From Staphylococcus sp. CAG:324 (GTDB lineage Bacteria; Bacillota_I; Bacilli_A; ML615J-28; CAG-313), in assembly GCA_000433035.1 (NCBI GenBank), contig FR890813.1:131017-195016 (forward strand): DNA of 64,000 bases, read 5' to 3'. Below are positions 42,601-51,070 of the stretch, one piece after another. Positions within the stretch are counted from its first letter, which is position 1. Each line of letters begins with the position of its first letter. A model generated the notes under the pieces. That model worked only from the letters and a program-made list of their open reading frames with translations, had not been told where the DNA came from and did no database searches. The position numbers were made by a program, and so were the translations under genes.

Positions 42601-42855
42601 TTCATAAACTGCTTTAATCATAAGATTATCAGTAACCTTTTCAATATCTTGATCCCATCCTATAAAAGTATAGCCTTTCACTTCTGTTGGTTGGGGATAT
42701 ATCAATTTTTCATTTTTTTGATAAGTTTGTTCTAAAATAATTGCATCATCTAAACCTATAAATTTAACATTAAAAGTTTGATTATTGTCACAACTACAAA
42801 GAAAAAATAAAAATCCTAAAAACACAATACTAATTAATTTTTTCATCTTTCTCAT
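39628..42855 (-). CDS. Surface lipoprotein: five InlB-type repeats plus a GHL10 family glycosidase domain
   Basis: This 1075-residue protein has a lipoprotein signal (cysteine at 22 in FLCSCDN). Next come five repeats of about 60 residues (about 28-335), each ending in a GYxFxxW segment and an aromatic-Tyr pair. They resemble the Listeria-Bacteroides (InlB B) repeats. The middle is a region rich in Asn and Tyr, and then comes a GHL10-type catalytic domain (about 630-960): VKAFWHYPMRATGYP, YINTNFNGGTIYP, then GIEYDFVRYP, with the acidic residues expected in the active site. Substrate is unknown, probably a cell-wall or host glycan. It overlaps the epimerase gene by 26 bp. ATG at 42846 is an alternative start. 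Confidence 0.85.
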   Translation of the reverse strand: MRKMKKLISIVFLGFLFFLCSCDNNQTFNVKFIGLDDAIILEQTYQKNEKLIYPQPTEVKGYTFIGWDQDIEKVTDNLMIKAVYEKKVYTVEFKTQFGEVIQSKEVYYHDMITYPNPPSLEGYHFMKWDQDIQYVCENVTIIALYQEVTHMISFQTQFGDLIAIKKVVHDEKIIYPEAPVIEGYTFIGWDYDIAYAKSDFIITAKYEKKVYHVTFQTQFGEVIDEKEYAYLDVIIYPNPLVIEGYNFVSWSSNEEYATKNIEIIAYYNIKQFSVTFIGFDENIIGKITVNYMSPFVYPEAPIIEGYTFVGWNQNVIGVKQDTTIVAIYEKNNIDVEVVHPVFSNIEHVLLLDGIIENRSNEQIQNLFVDIDDERVNYELDTNNSFSLSISTSFEKSSIIDIIFYIELNNGEIIKIYEEEYLMYIEIKTSNYTSYVNDFSLNDPLDITEILEGFNLQENHIITIDNIIYGGYRGTNELHAYDSSNYRKCNSYGHEIAIDQDGFVVESNTLVDLPANGMILSGHGTASTLLQKNIQIGDYMVYNQMEKKVYVYRSAVINSLISLRESIFLAKEKLIKAYNTLLALDYQTLFSIYNQVLDDFATILVQYDDQMVTQIKNNLAKLHFGVIETKFLEVKAFWHYPMRATGYPENNKNEVCLFLNQVKAMGFNTIYINTNFNGGTIYPSKYLTQLKANHFVYDGYNDYLECFISEAHNRNLRVVAWSNTFVCGDGYLPNHSPSKYVSLDYQGKNNSGNIYFYNITNPEVQELLVNVYQELATNYDLDGIEYDFVRYPASNLYTFSGNITDSSLIDDFGYTESAMRLFKENYQVEGNIKDLILTSDEIRDKWQTFKVDNVTNMVKMMSQAIKEANPNMMISAAVMSSLSGAIQTYAQDFGTWIKEGYVDNLDPMIYSGSNAYVLSRMESFIETVNGDANIVIGISPDNSGGNVITISEQIELISKYVQIGFNEFSCKNIFSSEEIMSGFMMLEREYNATIYDASHTIRKKYAQSMLDRITNYYQYTSIMSNSKELIKLYNLLYSDLIDISLVKTELNKITNETIKNKLILEVEYIEMILEGK

Positions 42856-43789
42856 ATTCCTTAAAAAATTTTATTGTTTTGTCAATTGTATCATCAAAGT
42901 CAGTTAAACTCAATCCTAATATATCTTTTAATTTACGATTATCATAATTATAATTTTCATTAATTGTTTTTAAAACAAATTTTGATAAATAAGGCACAAA
43001 AGGAATGCAAAGATAGGCTATAAAAAGAGGTATTTTCCATATTCGCTTCTTTCTTCCTAAATGTTTATTAACTATTTGATAAAACTCATAAATTGTTACG
43101 GGAAATCCTGTTAATAAAAAATCTCCATCAATTTTTTTATCTATCACAATTTCTGTTGCTTTTACTACATCATCAACATCAATAAAGTTATAGCCTCCTT
43201 TTACCCCAAACTGCATTTTTCTATCCAGAATATCTTTAACAACTTTACCAATGGATGAGGGCTTATAATCATTTTTTCCTATAACCGCAGATGGATATAA
43301 AATATTTATCTTAATATTTGGATATAACCGTCTCATTTTTAGAACATATGATGTAGCAAGGGCTTTTGTATGACTATAATTATCACTAAATTTATCAGCA
43401 AAAATTTCCTCTGGTTCCACAACTTTTTCATCGTTTTTTTTGTATATACAATCTACCGAGCTAAAATAAATAAATCTTTCAATATTTTTATTCATACATA
43501 TATCAACCAGTTTTTTCGTCAATTCATAATTTATTTTATATGTTTCATCCATTTTATTATTCTTAATATCAATCACTCCAGCAAGATGAATAACAATGTC
43601 ATTTTCTCTAATATGATTATCCAAGAAACTATCATCAAAAATATCACCGACAATAAATTTAGCATGGAGACCCTCAATCGCTCGATCCATTCTTCTAGTT
43701 AAAATGACCACTTCTTTATGATTTTGAATTAAGCTTCTTGCTAAATTATTTCCAATATGTCCTGTTGCCCCTGTAATTACATATGCCAT
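42830..43789 (-). CDS. NAD-dependent epimerase/dehydratase (extended SDR)
   Basis: This 319-residue protein begins with the Rossmann motif VITGATGHIGNNLA and has HLAGVID and the catalytic YSHTK near residue 140 (Tyr and Lys). The pattern fits extended short-chain dehydrogenases acting on nucleotide sugars or related substrates. A hydrophobic segment near 250-270 (IPLFIAYLCIPFVPYLSKF) is seen in several such proteins. It lies 9 bp after the amidase gene and overlaps the lipoprotein gene, so it is cotranscribed with envelope-directed enzymes. Confidence 0.88.
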   Translation of the reverse strand: MAYVITGATGHIGNNLARSLIQNHKEVVILTRRMDRAIEGLHAKFIVGDIFDDSFLDNHIRENDIVIHLAGVIDIKNNKMDETYKINYELTKKLVDICMNKNIERFIYFSSVDCIYKKNDEKVVEPEEIFADKFSDNYSHTKALATSYVLKMRRLYPNIKINILYPSAVIGKNDYKPSSIGKVVKDILDRKMQFGVKGGYNFIDVDDVVKATEIVIDKKIDGDFLLTGFPVTIYEFYQIVNKHLGRKKRIWKIPLFIAYLCIPFVPYLSKFVLKTINENYNYDNRKLKDILGLSLTDFDDTIDKTIKFFKEYEKDEKIN

Positions 43790-43798
43790 TTTTTTCTC

Positions 43799-44941
43799 CT
43801 ACTTTTTAATTTTTACTGTATAATCAATCACCATTACATCATTTTGATCTTCTAATTTTATTTGATAATTTATGATTGATGATTTAATTTTATCTATTTT
43901 TATTAATCCTTCTTCATCAATGGATTCATCATAATTGATTAATGAGATTTTAACATCACTAAATTCTTTCAAAATTTGATATTCAACATCAACGAACTCC
44001 ATAAAATAGTCCCATAAATGATTACTTCTTAGTGTCATTGGACAAGGTTTACCACTAAAAAAATGATGAGGTTTAACTCTATCAATCCCTAATTGATTAT
44101 CAATGAGAAGGTGAGCAACTAATTTAGCACATCGATGCCAAGTTCTTATTAAATCAGATCCTTCATTGACCATTGTTTCAATGCCAATACTATTCAAGTT
44201 ACCTCCTCGATTTGCGATGAATCCATAAGTAGCATTATAATAGGTAGGTCCTATATAATATTTACCATTTATTAGGTCCACTCTAATTCCTGCATCATTT
44301 ATTTTGATATTACTTGTTTGATATCTTTGACCTTCATATGCATTAGAGGGTGCAACTTTTGATTGTTTGATATAATCTGATGCATACACTAACTTATCTT
44401 CATCTTTTTCAAAGGTAATGATAGGAATCCTAATTTCACTTTTTTGACCATTTATCATATAAAAATCATCTAAAATATCAATGTTTGGATAAGGATCAGT
44501 TCCTTCAACCCCTGTATCAACAAGTTTAAATGGTACAATTAAACCATCTCCAGCATGATAAGCTATTTCATTATCAGGAATTTGATGATAAATCTTTTTA
44601 CTTCCAACAGAATAGTGCCAACTTGTACCATCACCACCATTTCGAACATATTGTGCATGAGCATATTCATCAGCACTTTTTGCAACAGAAGCTGTATCAT
44701 GAATGACAATATATTCTATACTTTTTTTAAAAATTCCCGGACGATTATTATGATTGCTTTCTTGATTAGAAGGAGCAAAATAATCTGTAACTTCATGTCT
44801 TCCAAACCAAAATTTGGAAATACTTTTAATAAGCGATACCTCATAATTGTATTGGTATCCATATACCTTAATCTTTGTGAAAGACAATTGTTTTTCTGAT
44901 GCTTGGTCTAAAAGTTGTTTTAATTTTTCTAGTTTGTTCAC
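43799..44941 (-). CDS. N-acetylmuramoyl-L-alanine amidase (Amidase_2/T7 lysozyme type)
   Basis: This 380-residue protein has zinc ligands visible as His81 (VIHDTAS), His292 and Cys300 (HHFFSGKPCP), spaced like T7 lysozyme (H17, H122, C130). The segment SWHYSVGSKKIYHQIPDNEIAYHAGD is typical. It should cleave the amide bond between muramic acid and L-alanine. An insertion of about 100 residues separates the first ligand region from the NSIGIETM core. No signal peptide is visible, so export, if any, needs another route. First gene of the four-gene operon. Confidence 0.9.
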   Translation of the reverse strand: MNKLEKLKQLLDQASEKQLSFTKIKVYGYQYNYEVSLIKSISKFWFGRHEVTDYFAPSNQESNHNNRPGIFKKSIEYIVIHDTASVAKSADEYAHAQYVRNGGDGTSWHYSVGSKKIYHQIPDNEIAYHAGDGLIVPFKLVDTGVEGTDPYPNIDILDDFYMINGQKSEIRIPIITFEKDEDKLVYASDYIKQSKVAPSNAYEGQRYQTSNIKINDAGIRVDLINGKYYIGPTYYNATYGFIANRGGNLNSIGIETMVNEGSDLIRTWHRCAKLVAHLLIDNQLGIDRVKPHHFFSGKPCPMTLRSNHLWDYFMEFVDVEYQILKEFSDVKISLINYDESIDEEGLIKIDKIKSSIINYQIKLEDQNDVMVIDYTVKIKK

Positions 44942-45062
44942 AATTACACCTACTTCATAGATTTATTATTTATTTTAATTATACTATTAATATTTAAAAA
45001 AAGAAAGAAAAATGAAGTTTAAAAATTCTTATTTCAAATTTCAACAATATTTTTTTATTTTA

Positions 45063-45071
45063 TGCTATAAT
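45063..45071 (+). promoter_or_regulatory. Extended -10 promoter for udk
   Basis: TGCTATAAT upstream of udk. No good -35 at 17 bp, consistent with an extended -10 promoter. Confidence 0.5.
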
Positions 45072-45109
45072 ATCACAAAATAAAATGTAAATAGAATAAG
45101 GAGTTAGTG

Positions 45110-45727
45110 ATGAACCCAACTATTATTGGAATTGCAGGAGGAACTGCATCAGGAAAAACAACAATTGCTAAAAGATTATATGATGAAGCATTAAAAAATG
45201 GCTCTGTTTCCTTACTTAAAATTGATGATTATTATTATAACAAAGATAAGATTCCTCTTAGCAATAATGGTAAACGAAATTATGATCATCCAGATTCTTA
45301 TGATTCATCTTTAATTCTTGAACACCTACAAAATCTTAAAAAGGGAATTGCCATAAATAAACCTCTATATGATTTTGTTACTCAATCAAGAAAAACAATA
45401 ACAGAAAAAATTTATCCTTCTAATGTAATCATTGTTGAGGGAATTATGGCATTTGCTATAGACAAACTCCTAAATTTATATGACATTAAAATTTTTGTTG
45501 ATACACCTGATGATATCCGCTTTATCCGTCGTCTCCAAAGAGATATGACCATTCGAGGACGAAGCCTTGACTCAGTAGTATGTCAATATTTAGAATCTGT
45601 AAGACCAATGCATCATGCTTTTGTTGAACCATCTAAAAAATATGCTGATATCATCATACCTGAGGGTGGTTATAATGATGTTGCCTTTGATATTTTAATG
45701 AGTAAAATTGAAAAATTGCAAAAATAA
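45110..45727 (+). CDS. udk: Uridine kinase
   Basis: This 205-residue kinase has a P-loop GGTASGKTT near residues 10-18, followed by the conserved DDYYYNKDKI and NYDHPDSYDSSL. It phosphorylates uridine and cytidine in pyrimidine salvage. The frame opens with GTG at 45107, but AAGGAG is best spaced from ATG at 45110. It is flanked by an extended -10 promoter and a terminator, so transcribed alone. Confidence 0.95.
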   Translation: MNPTIIGIAGGTASGKTTIAKRLYDEALKNGSVSLLKIDDYYYNKDKIPLSNNGKRNYDHPDSYDSSLILEHLQNLKKGIAINKPLYDFVTQSRKTITEKIYPSNVIIVEGIMAFAIDKLLNLYDIKIFVDTPDDIRFIRRLQRDMTIRGRSLDSVVCQYLESVRPMHHAFVEPSKKYADIIIPEGGYNDVAFDILMSKIEKLQK

Positions 45728-45760
45728 AAGATTATGGTAATCCATAACCTTTTATTTTTT
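45726..45760. terminator. Bidirectional terminator after udk
   Basis: AAAAGATTATGG and CCATAACCTTTT arms (one mismatch) with a 4-base loop and T-run. It also serves the convergent membrane protein gene. Confidence 0.75.
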
Positions 45761-46297
45761 TAGTTTCAAAATACCCCATATGATTAAAGCAATACTTGCT
45801 ATAACAAAAACAACCGCTAAACTCCAAACTAAAATAGCATTAGAAACAATACTAGAAATAAAAAACCACGTACCTACTGTTATTAAAGTAACATTTAAAA
45901 AAACTTTATAAACCGGATATTTTGTAGTTGTTGATCCTCTGTAATAATACGCTCTAAAAGATTCTACAACACCTCGAATCCAAAAAGCAAGACCAAGAAT
46001 TTGAACACCTTCTGTAATAATTGTCATATTTAATACATCTGATAATATACAAGTAACTGCTATGATTGTTAGGACAATCATCTCAATTAAAGTAAGAATT
46101 AATACTACACCACTTGACTTTTTAGCAACCTTTACTAATAAATAATAATATACATATATTAATAAAATAACTCCTATTACAATTAATAAAATAGTATTTC
46201 CAACGTCTGTTACTTTAGGAATCATTATAATACCTAATGCCATTGAAATACCAGCAAGAATAAAAGCTATGATTGCTCTAAATAAATTTTTCTTCAT
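45752..46297 (-). CDS. DUF308-like six-helix membrane protein
   Basis: This 181-residue protein is almost wholly hydrophobic, with about six membrane segments in three pairs, and a polar stretch (SFRAYYYRGSTTTKYP) between the fourth and fifth. The paired-helix repeat and size resemble HdeD/DUF308 proteins, whose function outside acid resistance is unclear. It follows the ABC exporter gene by about 32 bp and is probably cotranscribed with it. Confidence 0.6.
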   Translation of the reverse strand: MKKNLFRAIIAFILAGISMALGIIMIPKVTDVGNTILLIVIGVILLIYVYYYLLVKVAKKSSGVVLILTLIEMIVLTIIAVTCILSDVLNMTIITEGVQILGLAFWIRGVVESFRAYYYRGSTTTKYPVYKVFLNVTLITVGTWFFISSIVSNAILVWSLAVVFVIASIALIIWGILKLKK

Positions 46298-46329
46298 TTT
46301 ATCACCTCAATTTTATTATAAACATTTTT

Positions 46330-48066
46330 TTAATCTTTAAACTGATATTGGTATAAATTTGCATAAACACCATTTTTTTTAATTAATTCATTGTGATTTC
46401 CTTGTTCAATAATTCCATTTTTATCTATAACAATAATATTATCAGCATTTTTAACAGTGGATAAACGATGAGCAACTACTAAAGTTGTTCTTCCAATACT
46501 CAAATTTTCTAAAGCTTTTTGAATTTGCATTTCCGTTACATTATCTAAAGCACTAGTTGCTTCATCTAATATCAAAATTGGTGGATTTTTAAGAAAAGCT
46601 CTTGCAATAGATATTCGTTGTTTTTGACCACCTGAAAGTTTTACTCCTCTTTCCCCAACATACGTATCTAATCCATCGGGAAGTTCTTGAATATATTCCC
46701 AAATATTGGCTTTTATTGCAGCATCAATAATCTCATCCTCACTTGCATCAATTTTACCATAAGCAATATTTTCTCTAATGGTTCCTGCAAACAAATAAAC
46801 ATCTTGTTGAACAATCCCAATATTTTTTCTTAAAGAAAATCGACTATACTTTTTAATATCGATATGATCTATTTCGATTTGACCACTATTGATTTCATAA
46901 AATCTTGGCAAAAGATGACAAATGGTTGTTTTTCCTCCCCCTGATGGTCCTACTAAAGCCACAGTTGTGCCTTTATTTATTTTAAAAGTTAGATGTGATA
47001 ATACCAAACTATCATAACAATCCGATTCATTATTTACATAACTAAAACTAACATCATTAAAACTTATTTCTTCTTTAATATCATCTAAATCTATTGCATC
47101 AGGATTATCTTCTTCCTTTTTATAATTTAAGACTTCCATAAATCTTGCAAAACCAGTCATGCCACTTTGAATTTGTTCAAAGATTGAAATAATTGTTCTA
47201 ATTGGCATAATAATATTATTAATATATAAAATTAAAGCGGTAAATTCAGCTCCATCAATATAATTTTTAGAATAGAAAATACCACCAGAAACTAAAGCAA
47301 GTAAATATAAAAAATCTGTAAAAAAGGTCATACCAGATCCAAAAATACCCATTTGTTTATATGCACTTGATCTTGCTTTTTTAAAATTTTCATTTCGTCT
47401 AGCAAATTTCTCGTTTTCATATTTTTCAGTTACATAAGCTTTTGATACTCTAATTCCTGATACACTACTTTCTACCTGAGCATTGATTTTACCGGTCTCT
47501 CCACGCATCTTAGTAAAGGCATTGCGCATTCCTTTTCTTGTAAAAACAGCATAAAAAATTATAAAGGGAACAACTGAAAAAATAATCAGTGTTAACCAAG
47601 GATCAACCGAAAGAATCATCAAAATACAAGAACCTATTAAAGTTATTGTTGCAATAAAAATATCCTCTGGACCATGGTGTGCAAGTTCTGAAATATCCAT
47701 TAAATCATTAATTAATCTTGACATAATTGTGCCCGTTTTATGATCATCGAAATAGGCAAAGGGAAGTTTTTGAAGATGTTCAAACATCTCCTTTCTCATA
47801 TCGCCTTGAATTCTGACACCAACAATATGACCCCAATATTGAATAATAAAATTTAAAATAGCTTTTATGATATAAATAAAAAATAAAAGTCCTCCCAAAG
47901 CTAAAATTAAATTTATTTTTTCTTTTTGTCCTGCTAACTCCTCAATAATATATTTTGCAATGAGAGGATACACTAAATTACATATGGATAGCAATAATGC
48001 ACAAAGCAAGTCAAATAAAAATAATTTCATATGGGGTTTATAATAAGAACAAAATTTTTTAAACAT
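46330..48066 (-). CDS. ABC exporter, fused permease and ATPase
   Basis: This 578-residue half-transporter has a type IV exporter membrane domain with six helices (about 1-310), then an ATPase domain: Walker A GPSGGGKTT near 370, Q-loop NIGIVQQDVYLF, signature LSGGQKQR, Walker B ILILDEATSALD and the H-loop VVAHRLS. It resembles multidrug or lipid exporters of the MsbA/BmrA class. Only one gene is present, so a homodimer is likely. Substrate is unknown. The ribosome binding site is AGGAGAA. Confidence 0.93.
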   Translation of the reverse strand: MFKKFCSYYKPHMKLFLFDLLCALLLSICNLVYPLIAKYIIEELAGQKEKINLILALGGLLFFIYIIKAILNFIIQYWGHIVGVRIQGDMRKEMFEHLQKLPFAYFDDHKTGTIMSRLINDLMDISELAHHGPEDIFIATITLIGSCILMILSVDPWLTLIIFSVVPFIIFYAVFTRKGMRNAFTKMRGETGKINAQVESSVSGIRVSKAYVTEKYENEKFARRNENFKKARSSAYKQMGIFGSGMTFFTDFLYLLALVSGGIFYSKNYIDGAEFTALILYINNIIMPIRTIISIFEQIQSGMTGFARFMEVLNYKKEEDNPDAIDLDDIKEEISFNDVSFSYVNNESDCYDSLVLSHLTFKINKGTTVALVGPSGGGKTTICHLLPRFYEINSGQIEIDHIDIKKYSRFSLRKNIGIVQQDVYLFAGTIRENIAYGKIDASEDEIIDAAIKANIWEYIQELPDGLDTYVGERGVKLSGGQKQRISIARAFLKNPPILILDEATSALDNVTEMQIQKALENLSIGRTTLVVAHRLSTVKNADNIIVIDKNGIIEQGNHNELIKKNGVYANLYQYQFKD

Positions 48067-48137
48067 ACATTTCTCCTCGTATTTACTAATTATCTTACTA
48101 TTCTACTTTATGATTTATATGTATTATACCATATTAT

Positions 48138-48166
48138 GGAAAAAACTGTGCAAAATAGCACAGTTT
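48138..48166 (-). terminator. Terminator after malQ
   Basis: AAACTGTGC and GCACAGTTT arms with a 6-base loop, then a run of T on the minus strand. Confidence 0.75.
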
Positions 48167-48204
48167 AATTATTGAATTATTATCATAAAAAACATTGCAG
48201 AGAA

Positions 48205-49689
48205 CTAATATCTTTTATAAAGAGTTGTTAAAAAAGCAATGTATAAGGCTAATTCACTCGATAAATATTTTTTTTCAATTCGATAAGTCCAATTCCCATT
48301 GATTGTCGAAGGAGTATTTATTCTTGATTCAATACCAAATCCTAAATAATCTTGAATCGGTATTATTACCAAATCACTAACACTTCCAAGAGCGACTCTT
48401 ATCATTTGATCACAAATTTTATCATCATTTTCAAGCATTATATATTCTCTTACCAAATGTTTCTTTTCTTGAGTTAAAGAATGAAACCAAGCACGAAGCG
48501 GCATATTATCATGTGTTCCTGTATAAACAACACAATTTTTAATATAATTATGAGGCAAATACATATTGTCTTTATCATCGTCAAAAGCAAATTCTAATAC
48601 TTTCATTCCTGGAAAACCAGTTTTTCTTAATAATTGAAAAACATTTTTTGTCAAAAATCCTAAGTCTTCCGCAATAATCCTAATATTTGGTATTTCTTCT
48701 TTTATTGCTTTAAAAAGGGAATAACCAGGTCCTTTTTCCCATTTACCATTTTTAGCAGTTTTATCTCCTGATGGAATCGCATAATACGATTCAAAACCTC
48801 TAAAATGATCGATTCTAATGACATCATATAATTGGGTTGCTTTTTTAATTCTATTCGTCCACCATTTATAATGGTCAGTCTTCATTATCTTATAATTGTA
48901 TAACGGATTACCCCATAGTTGTCCTTCTTCACAAAAAGCATCAGGTGGACAACCAGCAACTTTAATTAATTTTAATTCTTTATCTAATTGAAAAAGTTTC
49001 GTGTTTGCCCAAACATCACAACTATCTAAAGCAACATAAATGGGCACATCTCCAATAATTTCTATTCCACATTGGTGAGCATAATTTTTCAAAGCTTGCC
49101 ATTGTTTATCAAATTCATATTGAACAAACATCCAAAAATGAACATCATCTTGATGATTTATATAATACTTCTCTAATATTTTTTGATTATAATAACGATA
49201 TTGAGGTTTCCAATATTGCCACGATACATCATTATGATAAGATTTTATACTCATAAATAGAGCATAGTCATTTAGCCAAGTTTTATTTTCATAAATATAA
49301 TTATCCAAAGAAATTTTGTTCTTTGGATAATTTTTATTATGCAAAAAATTATAATATGCTTTTCGCAAAATATTGTATCTTTTTTTATATAAATTGGCAT
49401 AATCAATGATGAATGGAGCATCATTTAAACAAGATAAATCTTCATCATTTAATAATCCATCTTCTTTTAAAAGGTCCAAATCAATAAAATAAGGATTACC
49501 CGCATATGCACAAAATGATTGATAAGGTGAATCACCATAAGATGTAGGTCCAAGTGGGAGAACTTGCCAATAACTTTGTTTTGCTAATTGTAAAAAATTT
49601 ATAAAATCGTAAGCTTCTTGTCCAAAAGTACCAATCCCATATTTACTTGGTAATGCACTTATTGGTAATAAAATTCCACACTTCCTCAT
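48205..49689 (-). CDS. malQ: 4-alpha-glucanotransferase
   Basis: This 494-residue GH77 enzyme transfers maltodextrin segments between chains. Visible family signatures are LLPISALPSKYGIGTFG at the N-terminus, the nucleophile region IRIDHFRGFE, the acid/base AEDLG, and TGTHDN for the third acidic residue. The ATG at 49692 is directly against GGTGAT, so 49689 is preferred. Other maltodextrin or glycogen genes are absent from the window. It ends before a strong terminator. Confidence 0.95.
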   Translation of the reverse strand: MRKCGILLPISALPSKYGIGTFGQEAYDFINFLQLAKQSYWQVLPLGPTSYGDSPYQSFCAYAGNPYFIDLDLLKEDGLLNDEDLSCLNDAPFIIDYANLYKKRYNILRKAYYNFLHNKNYPKNKISLDNYIYENKTWLNDYALFMSIKSYHNDVSWQYWKPQYRYYNQKILEKYYINHQDDVHFWMFVQYEFDKQWQALKNYAHQCGIEIIGDVPIYVALDSCDVWANTKLFQLDKELKLIKVAGCPPDAFCEEGQLWGNPLYNYKIMKTDHYKWWTNRIKKATQLYDVIRIDHFRGFESYYAIPSGDKTAKNGKWEKGPGYSLFKAIKEEIPNIRIIAEDLGFLTKNVFQLLRKTGFPGMKVLEFAFDDDKDNMYLPHNYIKNCVVYTGTHDNMPLRAWFHSLTQEKKHLVREYIMLENDDKICDQMIRVALGSVSDLVIIPIQDYLGFGIESRINTPSTINGNWTYRIEKKYLSSELALYIAFLTTLYKRY

Positions 49690-49715
49690 CATATCACCTT
49701 TTCAATCAATTATAT

Positions 49716-50123
49716 CTATATTTTAAGTATGATTACATCTTTTATATCATTTAATAATACGCGGTTTGTTTCTCCATTTTGAATGGTTATCAATTCGTCA
49801 TTTTCAATTTTGGTTGGTACTCCTTCAAAAGATTCATTGTTTCTAGTTTCAATTAAGCAAGGTATTGGATGCCCCTTTTCATACATTTGAATTATATTTT
49901 GAATCTTTTGATAAAGTAACCGATCAATGGTTCTACCCCTATTTCTTTCTAGTAAAACCTCATCAGGAATAATAGTTGGAATGGTTGAAGCATTAGTTTT
50001 ATTACTTGCTTCTCTACTATCATAATATTTTTTAGAACCATTACTCAAAATTGGTGTTGAAACCGTATGAATAAACATCAATGGTTCAGGTATTGTTTTT
50101 CTAATATTTTTATCATTTTGCAT
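49716..50123 (-). CDS. Putative CotO-like spore coat protein
   Basis: This 135-residue protein has a variable Ser/Thr/Asn-rich N-terminus and a conserved-looking C-terminal part (about 68-135): QNIIQMYEKGHPIPCLIETRNNESFEG, then a short beta pattern ending NDIKDVIILKI. That C-terminus, a small beta barrel, resembles the end of CotO-type coat proteins, but similarity is weak. It lies about 40 bp after coaX with a GGTGAT ribosome binding site. Treat as a hypothesis; it could simply be an uncharacterised Lsm/SH3-like protein. Confidence 0.4.
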   Translation of the reverse strand: MQNDKNIRKTIPEPLMFIHTVSTPILSNGSKKYYDSREASNKTNASTIPTIIPDEVLLERNRGRTIDRLLYQKIQNIIQMYEKGHPIPCLIETRNNESFEGVPTKIENDELITIQNGETNRVLLNDIKDVIILKI

Positions 50124-50163
50124 TTAATCACCACTATTATATATGAAAATAATAGGTTATTTA

Positions 50164-50943
50164 TTAACTTTTATTTATTAAATTTTTATTCTTTTGATAA
50201 ATATAAAAAAGTCCATCCAATAAAATATTCTCATCATACATGCAATCAATTTCTAATAAATCTTTAATAATTTTAGCATATCCACCAGTCAAAATAATAT
50301 TTGCATCATCTAAAGCTAATTCATTTTTGAATTTTTTGATGAGACCTTCAATCATAGCAGTATGTCCATAAACAATCCCACTTTGAATACAAGATATAGT
50401 TTCATTACCAATTACACTACTAGGCGCTTCGATAGCTGTTCTTGACAATTTTGAAGTCGTACTTATTAGACTATCTAAACTACCTCTAATTCCGGCACAA
50501 ATAGCGCCTCCAATAAATTCTTTATTTTTAGTAACAACTAAAAGTTTAGTGGCCGTACCCATATCAATAATAATTGTGGTTCCTGGATATTTTATATACG
50601 CTCCAACTGCATCACATAATAAATCAGCACCGAGTTGTTTAGGATTTTCTAGTTTTATTTGTAATCCACTTTTAAGACCTGGACCAACAACTAAAGGTTT
50701 GATTTTATAATATTTCTCAATCATATTGATAAAAATATAATCTAATTGAGGTACAACACTAGAAATAATTGCCCCTTCAATAGTTTCAGTAAAGGTATCA
50801 TCAATTGAAGCATTTATTTTTTGAAAATAATCATCTTCAGTTAATTTAGAATTCGTAACATATCTAAATGTTTTATGAATCTTTTTATTAATAGCCAAAC
50901 CTAAAACAATATTTGTATTACCAATATCAAATAATAGTATCAT
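50164..50943 (-). CDS. coaX: Type III pantothenate kinase
   Basis: This 259-residue kinase phosphorylates pantothenate, the first step of coenzyme A synthesis. It has the ASKHA-fold N-terminal LLFDIGNTNIVLG, GADLLCDAVGAYIKYP and IIDMGTATKL near 120-130. Type III enzymes need a monovalent cation and lack feedback inhibition by CoA. The frame opens at 50949, but AAGGA fits ATG at 50943 better. Its own sigma-A promoter is upstream; the coat-like gene follows. Confidence 0.95.
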   Translation of the reverse strand: MILLFDIGNTNIVLGLAINKKIHKTFRYVTNSKLTEDDYFQKINASIDDTFTETIEGAIISSVVPQLDYIFINMIEKYYKIKPLVVGPGLKSGLQIKLENPKQLGADLLCDAVGAYIKYPGTTIIIDMGTATKLLVVTKNKEFIGGAICAGIRGSLDSLISTTSKLSRTAIEAPSSVIGNETISCIQSGIVYGHTAMIEGLIKKFKNELALDDANIILTGGYAKIIKDLLEIDCMYDENILLDGLFYIYQKNKNLINKS

Positions 50944-50981
50944 ATTCATTTTCCTTTTTATTATTTTATTCTATTTAAATA

Positions 50982-51010
50982 ATTATACACTATTTGAAAA
51001 AAATTAGCAA
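50982..51010 (-). promoter_or_regulatory. Sigma-A promoter for coaX
   Basis: TTGCTA (51005-51010), a 17-bp spacer and TATAAT (50982-50987) on the minus strand. Confidence 0.65.
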
Positions 51011-51040
51011 GAAAATGACGATTTTAACATATATGCATTA

Positions 51041-51064
51041 AAAAATCCCTCATAGGAGGGATTT
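51041..51064 (-). terminator. Terminator of perR-rbr
   Basis: AAATCCCTC and GAGGGATTT arms with a 4-base loop, followed by TTT on the minus strand, just after rbr. Confidence 0.85.
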
Positions 51065-51070
51065 ATAATT

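Noticed and set aside
41839..42735. Series of similar plus-strand ORFs of 60-115 codons
   Set aside because: Their similarity to each other only mirrors the five repeats in the lipoprotein gene on the minus strand.
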